This document shows, piece after piece, positions 33,401 through 41,826 of a stretch of DNA of 64,000 nucleotides. This stretch comes from Gelatiniphilus marinus. Lineage in GTDB: Bacteria > Bacteroidota > Bacteroidia > Flavobacteriales > Flavobacteriaceae. Position numbers and translations under genes: made by a program. Under the pieces are notes generated by a model. It saw only the letters and a program-made list of their open reading frames with translations. It was not told where the DNA came from and did no database searches. How positions within the stretch are numbered: the stretch's first letter is position 1; each line of letters starts with the position of its first letter. Location of the stretch: NCBI RefSeq assembly GCF_042678305.1, contig NZ_JBHUDT010000004.1. One strand, 5' to 3'.

Positions 33401-34927
33401 ATTGAAGACTTAGCACAACTTATTTACGATTTAAAAAACGCCAATCGCGAAGCCAGGGTAAACGTAAAACTCGTTTCAGAAGTTGGTGTTGGCACTATTG
33501 CAGCCGGCGTTGCCAAAGCCAAAGCCGATGTGGTTTTAATCGCAGGATACGATGGTGGCACGGGCGCATCGCCATTAACCTCTTTAAAACACGCTGGTTT
33601 GCCTTGGGAACTCGGTTTAGCCGAAGCACAACAAACCTTGGTTTTAAATAAATTAAGAAGCAGAATTGTTGTAGAATGCGATGGCCAGTTAAAAACAGGG
33701 CGCGATGTGGCCATTGCTACATTATTAGGCGCAGAAGAGTTTGGTTTTGCCACAGCTCCTTTAGTAGCCTCGGGCTGTATTATGATGCGCAAATGCCACT
33801 TAAACACCTGTCCCGTTGGAATCGCTACTCAAGATAAAGAATTGCGCAAAAACTTTAAAGGCACACCAGAACACGTTATTAATTTCTTCTATTATATCGC
33901 TGAAGAATTGCGTGGTATCATGGCACAACTCGGGTTTAGAACCATGGACGAAATGATTGGTCAAACCCATAAAATTAACGCCAATAAAGCCATAAAACAC
34001 TATAAAGCAAAAGGCTTGGATTTATCTTCAATCTTACACAGACCAGCAGTTTACAAAGAAATGGAAGTTCGCAATACTAAAAAACAAGACCATGTTTTAG
34101 ATGATGTTATGGATTTTCAAATCCTGAAAGATTCCCACCCAGCACTGTACAGAAAAGAAAAAATGACTTTAGCCTATCCAATCCATAACATAAACCGAAC
34201 GGTTGGCGCTATTGTAAGCAACGAAATATCTAAAAAATATGGCCATCTGGGATTGCCTGAAGATACCCTAAACATCAATTTTACAGGTTCAGCAGGACAG
34301 AGTTTCGGAGCCTTTGGCGCACACGGATTAACGTTTAAATTAGAAGGAAATACAAACGATTATTTAGGGAAAGGCTTATCTGGCGCAAAACTAATTGTTA
34401 AGAAACCCGAAAAAGCAACCTTTATCGCGGAAAACAACATTATTGTTGGAAACGTTTGTTTGTTCGGTGCCGTTGAAGGTGAAGCCTATATTAACGGTAT
34501 TGCTGGCGAGCGTTTTGCGGTGCGTAACTCGGGCGCAACCGCAGTAGTTGAAGGCGTTGGCGACCATTGCTGTGAATATATGACTGGTGGAAAAGTTGTT
34601 GTTTTAGGCAAAACAGGACGAAATTTCGCCGCTGGAATGAGTGGTGGTATTGCTTATGTTTACGATCCTGAAAACAAATTTGTTAACGGATTGTGCAATA
34701 CCGAAACCATTGAATTTGAGGATATTTTGGATGATGATGCCAACGATTTAAAAGCTTTGATTGAAAAACATGTTTTATATACAGACAGTAATCTTGGTAA
34801 AAGATTATTAAAAAATTGGGAAAACAGCTTAAAAGATTTTGTTCGGGTAATGCCGACTGAGTATAAAAAAGCTTTGAAGCGTTTAGCAAAAGGAGAAATA
34901 CTAGTTGAAGCATTAGAAACAGCATAA
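30413..34927 (+). CDS. gltB: Glutamate synthase (GOGAT) large subunit
   Basis: The start is ATG at 30413 rather than TTG at 30404, giving 1504 residues. After a short propeptide (MLKKQGLYLPEFEHEN) comes the nucleophile Cys of the class II glutamine amidotransferase domain (CGAGFICNL). The central and FMN domains follow, with KSNSGEGGEDRNRF, ASGRFGVTSHYLTNA, GAKPGEGGQLPGEKV and GTGASPLTSLKHAGLPWELG. The [3Fe-4S] cysteines are in CIMMRKCHLNTCPVG. The C-terminal GXGXG helix domain is present. With GltD it makes two glutamates from glutamine and 2-oxoglutarate. Length is normal. Confidence 0.97.
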   Translation: MLKKQGLYLPEFEHENCGAGFICNLNGEKTNQIIHDALEILVKLEHRGGVSSDGKTGDGAGLLIDIPHTYFKRVCDFEIPAQGKYAVGMVFLPKNLNQYKFCKDSFEKEIVAQGLSVLGWRKVPVDSTQLGEIALASEPNIEQIFIEKTNDISEDVFKAKLYAARKITEHTIANSKMSESSYFYVSSLSTTTLIYKGIIMPEDIGPYYKDLQETDLVTRLALVHQRFSTNTMPTWELAQPFRFMCQNGEINTLRGNVSRMRVREEIMKSDVFGPQIDKLFPVILPGKSDSASMDMVVELLTHTGRSLPEVMMMMIPEAWEKHKTMSPERKAFYEYNACIMEPWDGPASVPFTDGNYIGALLDRNGLRPSRYTVTKSGKLIMSSEIGVVDIAPEAIESHGRLEPGKMFLVDMNAGRIINDEEIKSKIVSERPYQEWLDKTRLHLKDIPYNNETCPIETIDLKTRQRLFNYTFEDIQEVITPMAVNAKEALGSMGTDTPLAVLSDRPQLISNYFKQLFAQVTNPPLDGIREEIVTDISLNLGKDRNIFSISERQCRKLKIQNPVISNTDLEKIRHITVESFKAETIEMLYPKAQGLNGLEDALDAIIVQIEKALDRKTNIIILSDRGVNKVFAPIPPLLACSYVNHQMNRLRKRSYFDIIIESAEPREPHHFATLIGYGASAVNPYMVNEIIRMQVKEGFIEGMDEQQAVDNFNKAIGKGILKIMNKIGISTLHSYRGSQIFEIVGFNSSFVEKYFPYTASRIEGIGLYEIEKEINERYKYAYPDILIDKRLGLNIGGDYRWRRNGERHMFNPTTLAKLQQAVRLSDQASYDVYAKAINEQSENLMTIRGLFEFDNLDPIPLDEVEPWTEIVKRFKTGAMSYGSISREAHENLAIAMNRIGGKSNSGEGGEDRNRFHIDANGDNRNSAIKQVASGRFGVTSHYLTNAKEIQIKMAQGAKPGEGGQLPGEKVLPWIAAARNSTPFVGLISPPPHHDIYSIEDLAQLIYDLKNANREARVNVKLVSEVGVGTIAAGVAKAKADVVLIAGYDGGTGASPLTSLKHAGLPWELGLAEAQQTLVLNKLRSRIVVECDGQLKTGRDVAIATLLGAEEFGFATAPLVASGCIMMRKCHLNTCPVGIATQDKELRKNFKGTPEHVINFFYYIAEELRGIMAQLGFRTMDEMIGQTHKINANKAIKHYKAKGLDLSSILHRPAVYKEMEVRNTKKQDHVLDDVMDFQILKDSHPALYRKEKMTLAYPIHNINRTVGAIVSNEISKKYGHLGLPEDTLNINFTGSAGQSFGAFGAHGLTFKLEGNTNDYLGKGLSGAKLIVKKPEKATFIAENNIIVGNVCLFGAVEGEAYINGIAGERFAVRNSGATAVVEGVGDHCCEYMTGGKVVVLGKTGRNFAAGMSGGIAYVYDPENKFVNGLCNTETIEFEDILDDDANDLKALIEKHVLYTDSNLGKRLLKNWENSLKDFVRVMPTEYKKALKRLAKGEILVEALETA

Positions 34928-34931
34928 TACG

Positions 34932-36398
34932 ATGGGAAAGATAACAGGTTTTAAAGAGTTTGAAAGAAAAAATGAAACATACACGCCTGTAAAGGATCGT
35001 GTAAAACATTATAAAGAATTTACAATTCCGCTCTCAGAAGAGGAACAAAAAAAACAAGGGTCTCGCTGTATGGATTGCGGTATTCCTTTTTGCCATAGTG
35101 GTTGCCCACTAGGGAATTTAATCCCAGATTTTAACCACATGGTGCATCAAGGTGAATGGCAAAAAGCCTCTTGGATACTACATTCTACAAATAATTTCCC
35201 TGAATTTACAGGACGCTTATGCCCTGCACCATGCGAGCAAGCTTGCGTTTTGGGTATAATTGAAGACCCTATTTCTATAGAAAATATCGAAAAAAATATA
35301 GTTGAGCGCGCTTTTGAAGCAGGCTGGATTAAACCTCAGCCACCAAAAGTTAGAACTGGAAAAACCATTGCCATTGTTGGCTCGGGGCCAGCTGGATTAG
35401 CTACCGCACAACAATTAAACAGAGCTGGACATACAGTAACAGTTTTTGAACGTGATGATGAAATAGGCGGTCTATTACGCTATGGAATTCCTAATTTTAA
35501 AATGGAAAAAGAAATTATCGACCGTCGTCTTGCTATTTTAGAAGCCGAAGGCATCACATTTAAAACCAATGTAAATGTTGGCGTAAACTATGATGTTGAA
35601 GAATTAAAAGCCTTTGATGCCGTTGTACTTTGTGGAGGTGCTACTAAAAGACGCAGCTTACCAACCCCAGGTATTGATGCCGATGGCGTGGTGCAAGCCA
35701 TGGATTTTTTAACCCAGCAAACCAAAGTGTTATTTGGCAAAAAAGTAGAAAATCAAGTATTGGCAACCGATAAAAACGTAATAGTAATTGGTGGTGGCGA
35801 TACAGGTTCGGATTGTGTAGGCACATCAAATCGCCAAGGTGCAAAATCGGTAGTGAATTTTGAGATTATGCCAAAACCTCCAGGGCATCGTTCGCCAACT
35901 ACTCCGTGGCCATATTGGCCTTTACAGTTAAAAACATCGTCTTCTCATCAAGAAGGTGTTGAGCGTAACTGGTTAATAAACACAAAAGAATTTTTAACCG
36001 ATAAAAACGGAAAACTCACGGCTTTAAAAACCATAAATGTCGAGTGGAAAATGATTCCTGGCGAACGCCCAAAACTGTTAGAGATTGAAGGCACCGAAAA
36101 AACATGGCCTTGCGATTTAGCACTTTTAGCTTTAGGCTTTACAGGTCCTGAAAGCACTTTGGCCGATAAACTTGGCATTGAAAAAAATGCACGTTCAAAC
36201 TATAAAGCTGAATACGGAAAATACCAAACCAATATACCGAATATATTTACAGCTGGCGATATGCGTCGCGGACAATCATTAATTGTTTGGGCCATTTCCG
36301 AAGGTAGGGAAGCGGCTCGACAAGTTGATATTTATTTAATGGGCAAATCTGATTTAGCCACTAAAAATGCTGCTGGCGATTTGGTTGGTGTACATTAA
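34932..36398 (+). CDS. gltD: Glutamate synthase small subunit
   Basis: This 488-residue subunit begins 4 nt after gltB. The N-terminal Fe-S region carries CMDCGIPFCHSGCPLGNLIP and CPAPCEQACVLGI. An FAD motif follows (AIVGSGPAGLATAQQLNRAG), then the NADPH motif (VIVIGGGDTGSDCVGTSNRQ). Near the C-terminus, FTAGDMRRGQSLIVWAI closes the FAD site. It passes electrons from NADPH to GltB. It is the last gene of the operon and is followed by a repeat element rather than a simple terminator. Confidence 0.97.
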   Translation: MGKITGFKEFERKNETYTPVKDRVKHYKEFTIPLSEEEQKKQGSRCMDCGIPFCHSGCPLGNLIPDFNHMVHQGEWQKASWILHSTNNFPEFTGRLCPAPCEQACVLGIIEDPISIENIEKNIVERAFEAGWIKPQPPKVRTGKTIAIVGSGPAGLATAQQLNRAGHTVTVFERDDEIGGLLRYGIPNFKMEKEIIDRRLAILEAEGITFKTNVNVGVNYDVEELKAFDAVVLCGGATKRRSLPTPGIDADGVVQAMDFLTQQTKVLFGKKVENQVLATDKNVIVIGGGDTGSDCVGTSNRQGAKSVVNFEIMPKPPGHRSPTTPWPYWPLQLKTSSSHQEGVERNWLINTKEFLTDKNGKLTALKTINVEWKMIPGERPKLLEIEGTEKTWPCDLALLALGFTGPESTLADKLGIEKNARSNYKAEYGKYQTNIPNIFTAGDMRRGQSLIVWAISEGREAARQVDIYLMGKSDLATKNAAGDLVGVH

Positions 36399-36425
36399 TA
36401 AATCTATACATATGCTATAGAGGGG

Positions 36426-36573
36426 CTGTCTAAAAAGTAAAAAACTATGTCATATTGAGTACTTCGACTGCGCTCTGCACAGGCTTTGACGAAGTATTTT
36501 AACTTATTGACAATCAAGGTCGGTTTCGACAAGCTCAACCTGACAAATTAAACCCAAAGGACTTTTTAGACAG
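36426..36573. repeat. MITE-like element with 13-bp terminal inverted repeats
   Basis: CTGTCTAAAAAGT (36426-36438) and ACTTTTTAGACAG (36561-36573) are perfect terminal inverted repeats of a 148-bp non-coding unit. Inside, TACTTCGACTGCGCTCTGCACA resembles the module TACTTCGACTGCACTCAGCA found in the elements at 53948 and 61395. Smaller inverted repeats (TACTTCG/CGAAGTA) lie within. It separates convergent gltD and the response-regulator gene. Confidence 0.6.
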
Positions 36574-36579
36574 TTGCTT

Positions 36580-37329
36580 TTATGATAACTGTATAAACTT
36601 TTTTATAAATTCGTCTTTACGTCTTACCGAAACATCTATAGTGGTATTGTCTTTCATGGTTACGTAGCCACCTTTTCCTTTGGTGTATTTTTTCACATAA
36701 AACAAATTAACCAAGTAAGAATTATGAACTCTAAAAAAATGGTTGTTTAAAAGAAGTTTTTCAAAGACTTTTAAGGTTTTGGCTGTTGTTATTTTGTTTC
36801 CTTGTTTGGTAAAAATATGTGTATAATTAACATCTGCATTACAATATAAAATATCTGAAACTTCAACAAATACATAACCATCTGGTGTGGCAATACTAAT
36901 TCTTTTTAAGGCATTTTCAACCTTTAAATTATGAAGTAATACATCTATCTTGTTTTTTAAATAAGAGGTTTCAACTACATTTTTAAGCTTTAATACGGTG
37001 GCGTGAAAATCGTCTTTATCAATAGGTTTTAGTAAATAGTCAAGTGCGCTAAAACGAAATGCTTCGACGGCATAAGTTTCAAAAGCGGTTGTGAAAATAA
37101 TATTAAAATCAATATGCCCAATCTGTTCTAAATAATCAAATCCTGTTTCATTGTTTATTTTAACATCTAAAAAAACCAGTTCCGGTTGAAGTTTTTTGGT
37201 GGCTTCGAAACCCTTTTTAACGGTATCAAACGTACCTACAATATTAAAAACATCTGGGTAATTTGAGGTTAGTTTTAAAACAGCATCTATGCAATGCTGC
37301 TCATCATCAATTATTATAGTTTTTATCAT
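36580..37329 (-). CDS. LytTR-family response regulator
   Basis: A 249-residue two-component regulator. The receiver domain spans about 1-120 with acidic residues in IIIDDEQHCI, the phospho-acceptor Asp in LVFLDVKINNETGF, T in FTTAFETYAV and K in YLLKPIDKDDF. The C-terminal LytTR DNA-binding domain is at about 140-245 (RISIATPDGYVFVEVSDILY, FFRVHNSYLVNLFYVKKYTK). It follows its sensor kinase by 2 nt, so the pair is clearly co-transcribed. Targets are unknown; the divergent secreted-protein cluster at 39280 is a candidate. Confidence 0.94.
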   Translation of the reverse strand: MIKTIIIDDEQHCIDAVLKLTSNYPDVFNIVGTFDTVKKGFEATKKLQPELVFLDVKINNETGFDYLEQIGHIDFNIIFTTAFETYAVEAFRFSALDYLLKPIDKDDFHATVLKLKNVVETSYLKNKIDVLLHNLKVENALKRISIATPDGYVFVEVSDILYCNADVNYTHIFTKQGNKITTAKTLKVFEKLLLNNHFFRVHNSYLVNLFYVKKYTKGKGGYVTMKDNTTIDVSVRRKDEFIKKFIQLS

Positions 37330-37331
37330 AA

Positions 37332-39083
37332 TTAAAAAGCTTGTTTTAAAGGCAATTTAACTTCAACTCTTAAACCTTGTTGTTTATCAATTATGTTAAG
37401 GCTTCCTTTTGTTTTATTCTGAGAATTTATAATATCAATTCTACTTTTGGTTAAATTTATTCCGAATGATTTATTCTGTTTTTTATCCTTTTTAGCATGT
37501 TTTCTTCCAACGCCGTTATCTTCTACAGAGCAGAATAGCATATTAGCTTCTTTTTTAAATGTTATATCAATATGTCCAGCATTTGCCATTGGTGCTATGC
37601 CATGCCAAATGCTGTTTTCTAAAAAAGGCTGCAAAATTAAAGGTGGAATTAAGGTGTTATTGGCATCAAGGTTATCATTAATTTTAATGCTGTAGGTAAA
37701 GCTATTGTTAAGTCGTTTTTTTTCAATCTCTAAGTAATTTTTTAAAACCTCAATATCGTTTTTAAGTAGAATTTCTTTTTCTGTTGAGTTTTCTAATGTT
37801 TTTCTAATTAACCGTGAAAATTTGGTTAAATAATTTGTTGCCGATTCTGTGTCGTTATTTATAATATAACTGTTTATGGAGTTTAGTGAATTGAATATAA
37901 AATGCGGATTCATTTGTGCTTGTAAAGCTTTTAATTCGGTAGCTGAAACTTTGGCTTTAAAGTCCGATTTTTGTTTTCTTTTGTAAAACAGAAAACCTAT
38001 TAAAGCGCTTATTAACAATACACTCCCAGTAATTATTGCCGCCGTAGTTAGTGTTTTTTGATGCTCAGCTTCGTTTTGCGCTAAGAGCTTTTCTTTATCT
38101 GCGTCAAATTGGATTTGCTTTCTCGAAATCTCTAATTTTTTGCTGTTGTTTATAAGGCTATCTTTTAAAACCGTATATTTTGTGTGTGCTTTAAGTGCCT
38201 GTTTGTAATCTCCTTTTTTTTGATATACGTTATACAATGCCTGCCAAATTGCTTTTTCGAGATTAGCGTTTTTTAAGGATTTTTTTGAGGATAAGGCTTT
38301 TAAAGCATATTTTTCTGAAATATCTAATTCGGCATTGTTCATATAAACTTCGGATGCGTTAAGATATACTGGTATTCTAACCATTTCCAAGTTATACTTA
38401 TTTAATAGCTCTAAACTTTCTTCAATGTTAATTTTGGCACTATCAATCTTGTTTATTCTACTTTTAATTAATGCCAAATTGCTAAGTGTATGGCTTAAAT
38501 AAATAACGTTTTTGGCTTTTCTTTCTAACTCTAAAGCTTTGTTTAAATAATAAAGTGCGGAATCGTTCTTTTTTAATTTACCATAAATGTTTCCTAAATT
38601 TTCATAAGAACTAAAACTTGGGTAGTATTTTATAATCTTTTTAAAATAAGGTATTGCTTTTCTGTGCTCTTCCAATTCGTAATAAAGCACGCCCAAATAG
38701 CTGTTTAATTTTACAGATTCTAATTTTAAAGATGGGTTTTCACTGCCAATAGCCATGGCTTTATGGTAGTAATCCAGGGCGAGGTAAGGATTTGAAAGAA
38801 TGTATTGATGCACAACACCAATAACCTGATACGATTGTAAAACACCCTTTTTAAAACCTATTTCTTTTGATACTTTAAGCGTTTGTTTGGCAAAATCGAT
38901 CTGGGTGCTATCCTGTGGGCGTAACGATAGTGTTTTTCTTGAATAATGCGTTCTCAAATTAACATAAGTTGTATCAAATGTTTTATAGTTTTTAATAATA
39001 TTTTTAATGGAATCTAATTCGTTGTGCTGAGAAAATAGCATTGTTGAAAAAAGGAATACAAAATAACACAAACTCTTAATCAT
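37332..39083 (-). CDS. LytS-like sensor histidine kinase with TPR sensor region
   Basis: This 583-residue kinase has a signal sequence (1-18). Six or so TPR units span about 60-300 (VLYYELEEHRKAIPYFKKII, ALYYLNKALELERKAKNVIY, KGDYKQALKAHTKYTVL). A transmembrane helix lies at about 345-365 (AAIITGSVLLISALIGFLFY). The His_kinase domain has the phospho-accepting His in QMNPHFIFNSLNSI, and an HATPase lobe with LQPFLENSIWHG and VEDNGVGR follows. The periplasmic TPR region probably senses a protein or peptide signal. It is first in an operon with the LytTR regulator. A perfect palindrome 15 nt upstream suggests autoregulation. Confidence 0.93.
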   Translation of the reverse strand: MIKSLCYFVFLFSTMLFSQHNELDSIKNIIKNYKTFDTTYVNLRTHYSRKTLSLRPQDSTQIDFAKQTLKVSKEIGFKKGVLQSYQVIGVVHQYILSNPYLALDYYHKAMAIGSENPSLKLESVKLNSYLGVLYYELEEHRKAIPYFKKIIKYYPSFSSYENLGNIYGKLKKNDSALYYLNKALELERKAKNVIYLSHTLSNLALIKSRINKIDSAKINIEESLELLNKYNLEMVRIPVYLNASEVYMNNAELDISEKYALKALSSKKSLKNANLEKAIWQALYNVYQKKGDYKQALKAHTKYTVLKDSLINNSKKLEISRKQIQFDADKEKLLAQNEAEHQKTLTTAAIITGSVLLISALIGFLFYKRKQKSDFKAKVSATELKALQAQMNPHFIFNSLNSINSYIINNDTESATNYLTKFSRLIRKTLENSTEKEILLKNDIEVLKNYLEIEKKRLNNSFTYSIKINDNLDANNTLIPPLILQPFLENSIWHGIAPMANAGHIDITFKKEANMLFCSVEDNGVGRKHAKKDKKQNKSFGINLTKSRIDIINSQNKTKGSLNIIDKQQGLRVEVKLPLKQAF

Positions 39084-39098
39084 ACAAAAAAATTAGGG

Positions 39099-39116
39099 AA
39101 CAAAGTACACTTTGTT
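39099..39116. promoter_or_regulatory. Perfect palindrome upstream of the sensor kinase gene
   Basis: AACAAAGTACACTTTGTT has perfect 8-bp arms around AC. It begins 15 nt upstream of the kinase ATG, within the 196-nt region shared with the divergent gene at 39280. It is a good candidate operator for the paired LytTR regulator or another dimeric protein. Confidence 0.5.
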
Positions 39117-39279
39117 AGTTGGTTAAAAGTTTTAAAAGTACAAATAAGCAACAGAATAATCTTTATTAAATTTTTAAAATAATTAACGAATAATAACAAA
39201 ACACACACAAATAATAATTTAACATAGCCATTTTTAACTTTAACACTTAAATTTATAAAAGCTATTAATCAATATTATT

Positions 39280-39708
39280 ATGAAATCCCTCAAAAACAAG
39301 TTTTTACTTACTGTTTTTTGTCTGTCTTTTTTTATGCCAATACATGGTAGGTCTCAGGAAAAAAGGCTATCAAAACCAAAACGATATTCTAAAATAGAAA
39401 GCGCAGATAAGTTTGTAGATATTACCTACAAACTATACAACAAGGTTTACGTACACGATAGCCTTACCCATGTTGGCGTTGAAATTCCCGGAGATTTAGA
39501 AGCTGAACTGTTTGAAAGTGCCCAGAACGATGTAGATAGCCTTTGGCAAGTTTTTCCGGATATTATAGACGATATAGCAAATAGCAAAACCTCTTTTGTA
39601 AACAAAGGGCGAGCCACCTTAAATTTGAATAAAGCAAAAAAAGCTTTAAAATATTGCGTTCTATATATTAAAAACACGCTAGTTGGCACAAATGAAGAAG
39701 ATGATTAA
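39280..39708 (+). CDS. Secreted protein, unknown function
   Basis: The 142-residue protein has a signal peptide (MKSLKNKFLLTVFCLSFFMP, cleavage near residue 25). The mature domain of about 115 residues is charged and helical, with no recognised motif (FVDITYKLYNKVYVHDSLTH, GVEIPGDLEAELFESAQNDV) and an acidic tail EEDD. It is first in a likely three-gene unit of secreted proteins (11 and 37 nt gaps), which supports it being real. It is divergent from a two-component system. Confidence 0.65.
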   Translation: MKSLKNKFLLTVFCLSFFMPIHGRSQEKRLSKPKRYSKIESADKFVDITYKLYNKVYVHDSLTHVGVEIPGDLEAELFESAQNDVDSLWQVFPDIIDDIANSKTSFVNKGRATLNLNKAKKALKYCVLYIKNTLVGTNEEDD

Positions 39709-39719
39709 AACATACTAAA

Positions 39720-40634
39720 ATGAAACACTTATTAATTTTACCACTTCTTTTTTTTAGTTTAAACGGCTATTCTCAAAATTATAAAGAAAACTATAAAGCC
39801 GATATTTGTGCTTGTTTGGAAACTAAAAAAAACACCTTGCAAACTGCCAATAAAATTTTCGATGCGTGTTTTGCAAAACAAATGACTACTTATGCTTCTT
39901 TAATAGAAGCTGAAATAAAAGAGGAAGACAAAACACAAAAGTTTATAGTTGGTCAAAAAATAAGACGGGAATTACACCAAAAACTTAAGTACGAACTTGT
40001 GTATTCTTGCAATGCATATTTCGATATTATTGAACAAAAAAAACAAGATGTTTTACAACAATACCGTTCCAAAAAAATAGATTCCACCAGAATTGAAAGA
40101 CTTAATGAATCCGTAGCAATGCAGCCCCATTACTCTAATTATTTTAATCGTGGACAGTTTTATTATTTTATTGGAGATTTAAAAAAAGCAGAGCAAGATG
40201 TAAAAAAAAGCATTCAAGAAAACCCTTTAAGCCAAAGCCATTTAGCAACTGCACAAGAAAGCCTTTTACTTGCCATGATTTACGAAGAACAAAAAAAATA
40301 TAGTGAGGCTATTGCAATTTACGATACTATAAATTCTAAAACTATAAATCCATCAGTAGCTCTATTAAGAGCCATTGTTTTTAGAAAAAGTAATGGCTAT
40401 GCGCTAAAACCTAAAGTGCCGGTAGAAAACAACAATTCAACTTCGGCATCAAACTCAAAACCCGCAGAAAAAGCTAAAAACAAACCCGCCAACACTTCCC
40501 GAACACGAACAGCACAAACAAACCGAAACCGAGCTAGGGCAAAAAAAGAACAAAATCGTACAATAAACCGCGCAAAACAAAAGCCTAAAGACTCAACAAA
40601 ACCCTTACGTGGTCTTTTTAAACTAGACGGATAA
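39720..40634 (+). CDS. Secreted TPR-containing protein with basic C-terminal tail
   Basis: A 304-residue protein with a signal peptide (1-18, ending GYSQ). A conserved-looking N-terminal region holds cysteines in DICACLETKK and DACFAKQ. Two TPR-like units follow near 135-205 (HYSNYFNRGQFYYFIGDLKK, SLLLAMIYEEQKKYSEAIAI). From about residue 240 the tail is low-complexity and rich in Lys, Arg, Asn and Thr (KNKPANTSRTRTAQTNRNRA). The cysteine pattern resembles other secreted flavobacterial proteins of unknown role. It sits between two other secreted-protein genes. Confidence 0.7.
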   Translation: MKHLLILPLLFFSLNGYSQNYKENYKADICACLETKKNTLQTANKIFDACFAKQMTTYASLIEAEIKEEDKTQKFIVGQKIRRELHQKLKYELVYSCNAYFDIIEQKKQDVLQQYRSKKIDSTRIERLNESVAMQPHYSNYFNRGQFYYFIGDLKKAEQDVKKSIQENPLSQSHLATAQESLLLAMIYEEQKKYSEAIAIYDTINSKTINPSVALLRAIVFRKSNGYALKPKVPVENNNSTSASNSKPAEKAKNKPANTSRTRTAQTNRNRARAKKEQNRTINRAKQKPKDSTKPLRGLFKLDG

Positions 40635-40671
40635 TCTTAAAATAAAGTACAACGCTATTAAACCAAAAAAA

Positions 40672-41802
40672 ATGAAGAAGGCAATACTTGTTTTTCTATT
40701 ATTCATAGCAGCGAAAGCTTACTCGCAACCCAATGTAATAGATGTTCCCGAAATTTGGGAAATCGACTCGTGGAATGGTACAAACTGGGATTTACTCTCG
40801 CAAGTTACCTATTTCTTTAACAACAAGTGTTTTGCTACCGAGGCTTTAGGCAAGTTTAAAGACGTTGGAGGTAGCAACATGCTAGAAAACGCTACGTTAT
40901 TAACCGTAACCTATAACACCAACGATTTGCCCATAGAAAACTTAAACCAACTTTGGAATGAAAGCACAAGTACTTGGGAAAATCATCTAAAAACTGAATA
41001 TACATACTCAGGAACAATTTTAACCGAATTAACAAATTACGATTGGCTCAATAATAACTGGGAACCTCGAAGCAGGGAACTAAACACCTATAACGTTTCA
41101 AACCTAATTACAGAAAAAATTAGCCAAACATGGAACGCAACTAATACTGTTTGGGTTAATGTTTTAAAAACCGAATATACCTATTACCCCAACGAAAAAT
41201 TAAATGTAGTAACAGCATATATTTGGAATTCTGCCAACAGCAATTGGAATAACGATTTAAGAGAAACATACACCTATTCTGGAAATTTACCAACCGCTTT
41301 AAAAGCCGATACATGGAATGGAACTATTTGGGAAAATAACAGGTTGCGACATTATACTTACGATAGCAATGATTTTTTAACAGAAACTTTAAAAACAAAA
41401 TGGAACGGAAGTGCTTTTGAAAATGATGAGCGCGTTTTACGAACCAACAATAACGAGGGCTTCCCTACCGAAATGATTAACCAAGCCTGGTTTTTTGGGT
41501 CGTGGTTAAACAACTCTAGAGACCGACGCACCTATCCGGATTGTAATGCGCTTTCAACAAATAAAATTTCAGAATCCGAATTAAAAATCTACCCAAATCC
41601 TGCTAAAAACAAAGTTACTATCAAATCAAAAATAAAGGGATTGGTTATTGTTGTAGATTTAAACGGAAGAACGCTAAAAAAAGCTGATATTACTGATGTA
41701 ACAACAACTATAGACACATCTAAACTAACCAATGGTGTTTATATTTTGTTTTTTGAAAGTGAAAATAAAAAAGCAATCAAGCGCTTAGTTATTCAAAACT
41801 AA
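40672..41802 (+). CDS. T9SS type A sorting-domain protein with internal repeats
   Basis: This 376-residue secreted protein has a signal peptide (1-18, KAYSQ). About six imperfect repeats of 35-40 residues cover 25-290; each contains W-N-x(4-5)-W followed by YTYS or similar and LTE (QLWNESTSTWENHLKTEYTY, YIWNSANSNWNNDLRETYTY). The last 80 residues are a T9SS type A C-terminal domain: LKIYPNPAKNKVTIKSK, VDLNGRTLKKA, LTNGVYILFFES, KRLVIQN. The type IX system would move it across the outer membrane. The repeats recall YD-type carbohydrate-binding repeats, but function is not known. Confidence 0.85.
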   Translation: MKKAILVFLLFIAAKAYSQPNVIDVPEIWEIDSWNGTNWDLLSQVTYFFNNKCFATEALGKFKDVGGSNMLENATLLTVTYNTNDLPIENLNQLWNESTSTWENHLKTEYTYSGTILTELTNYDWLNNNWEPRSRELNTYNVSNLITEKISQTWNATNTVWVNVLKTEYTYYPNEKLNVVTAYIWNSANSNWNNDLRETYTYSGNLPTALKADTWNGTIWENNRLRHYTYDSNDFLTETLKTKWNGSAFENDERVLRTNNNEGFPTEMINQAWFFGSWLNNSRDRRTYPDCNALSTNKISESELKIYPNPAKNKVTIKSKIKGLVIVVDLNGRTLKKADITDVTTTIDTSKLTNGVYILFFESENKKAIKRLVIQN

Positions 41803-41826
41803 AAATCTGTAAAAAACAGCCGCTTA

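Noticed and set aside
33424..33807. 127-codon minus-strand ORF inside gltB
   Set aside because: It is antisense to the conserved FMN domain of glutamate synthase and has no family resemblance; it is a by-product of codon bias.
36426..36573. Insertion sequence
   Set aside because: It has inverted ends but only 148 bp and no transposase frame, so it is called a MITE-like repeat.
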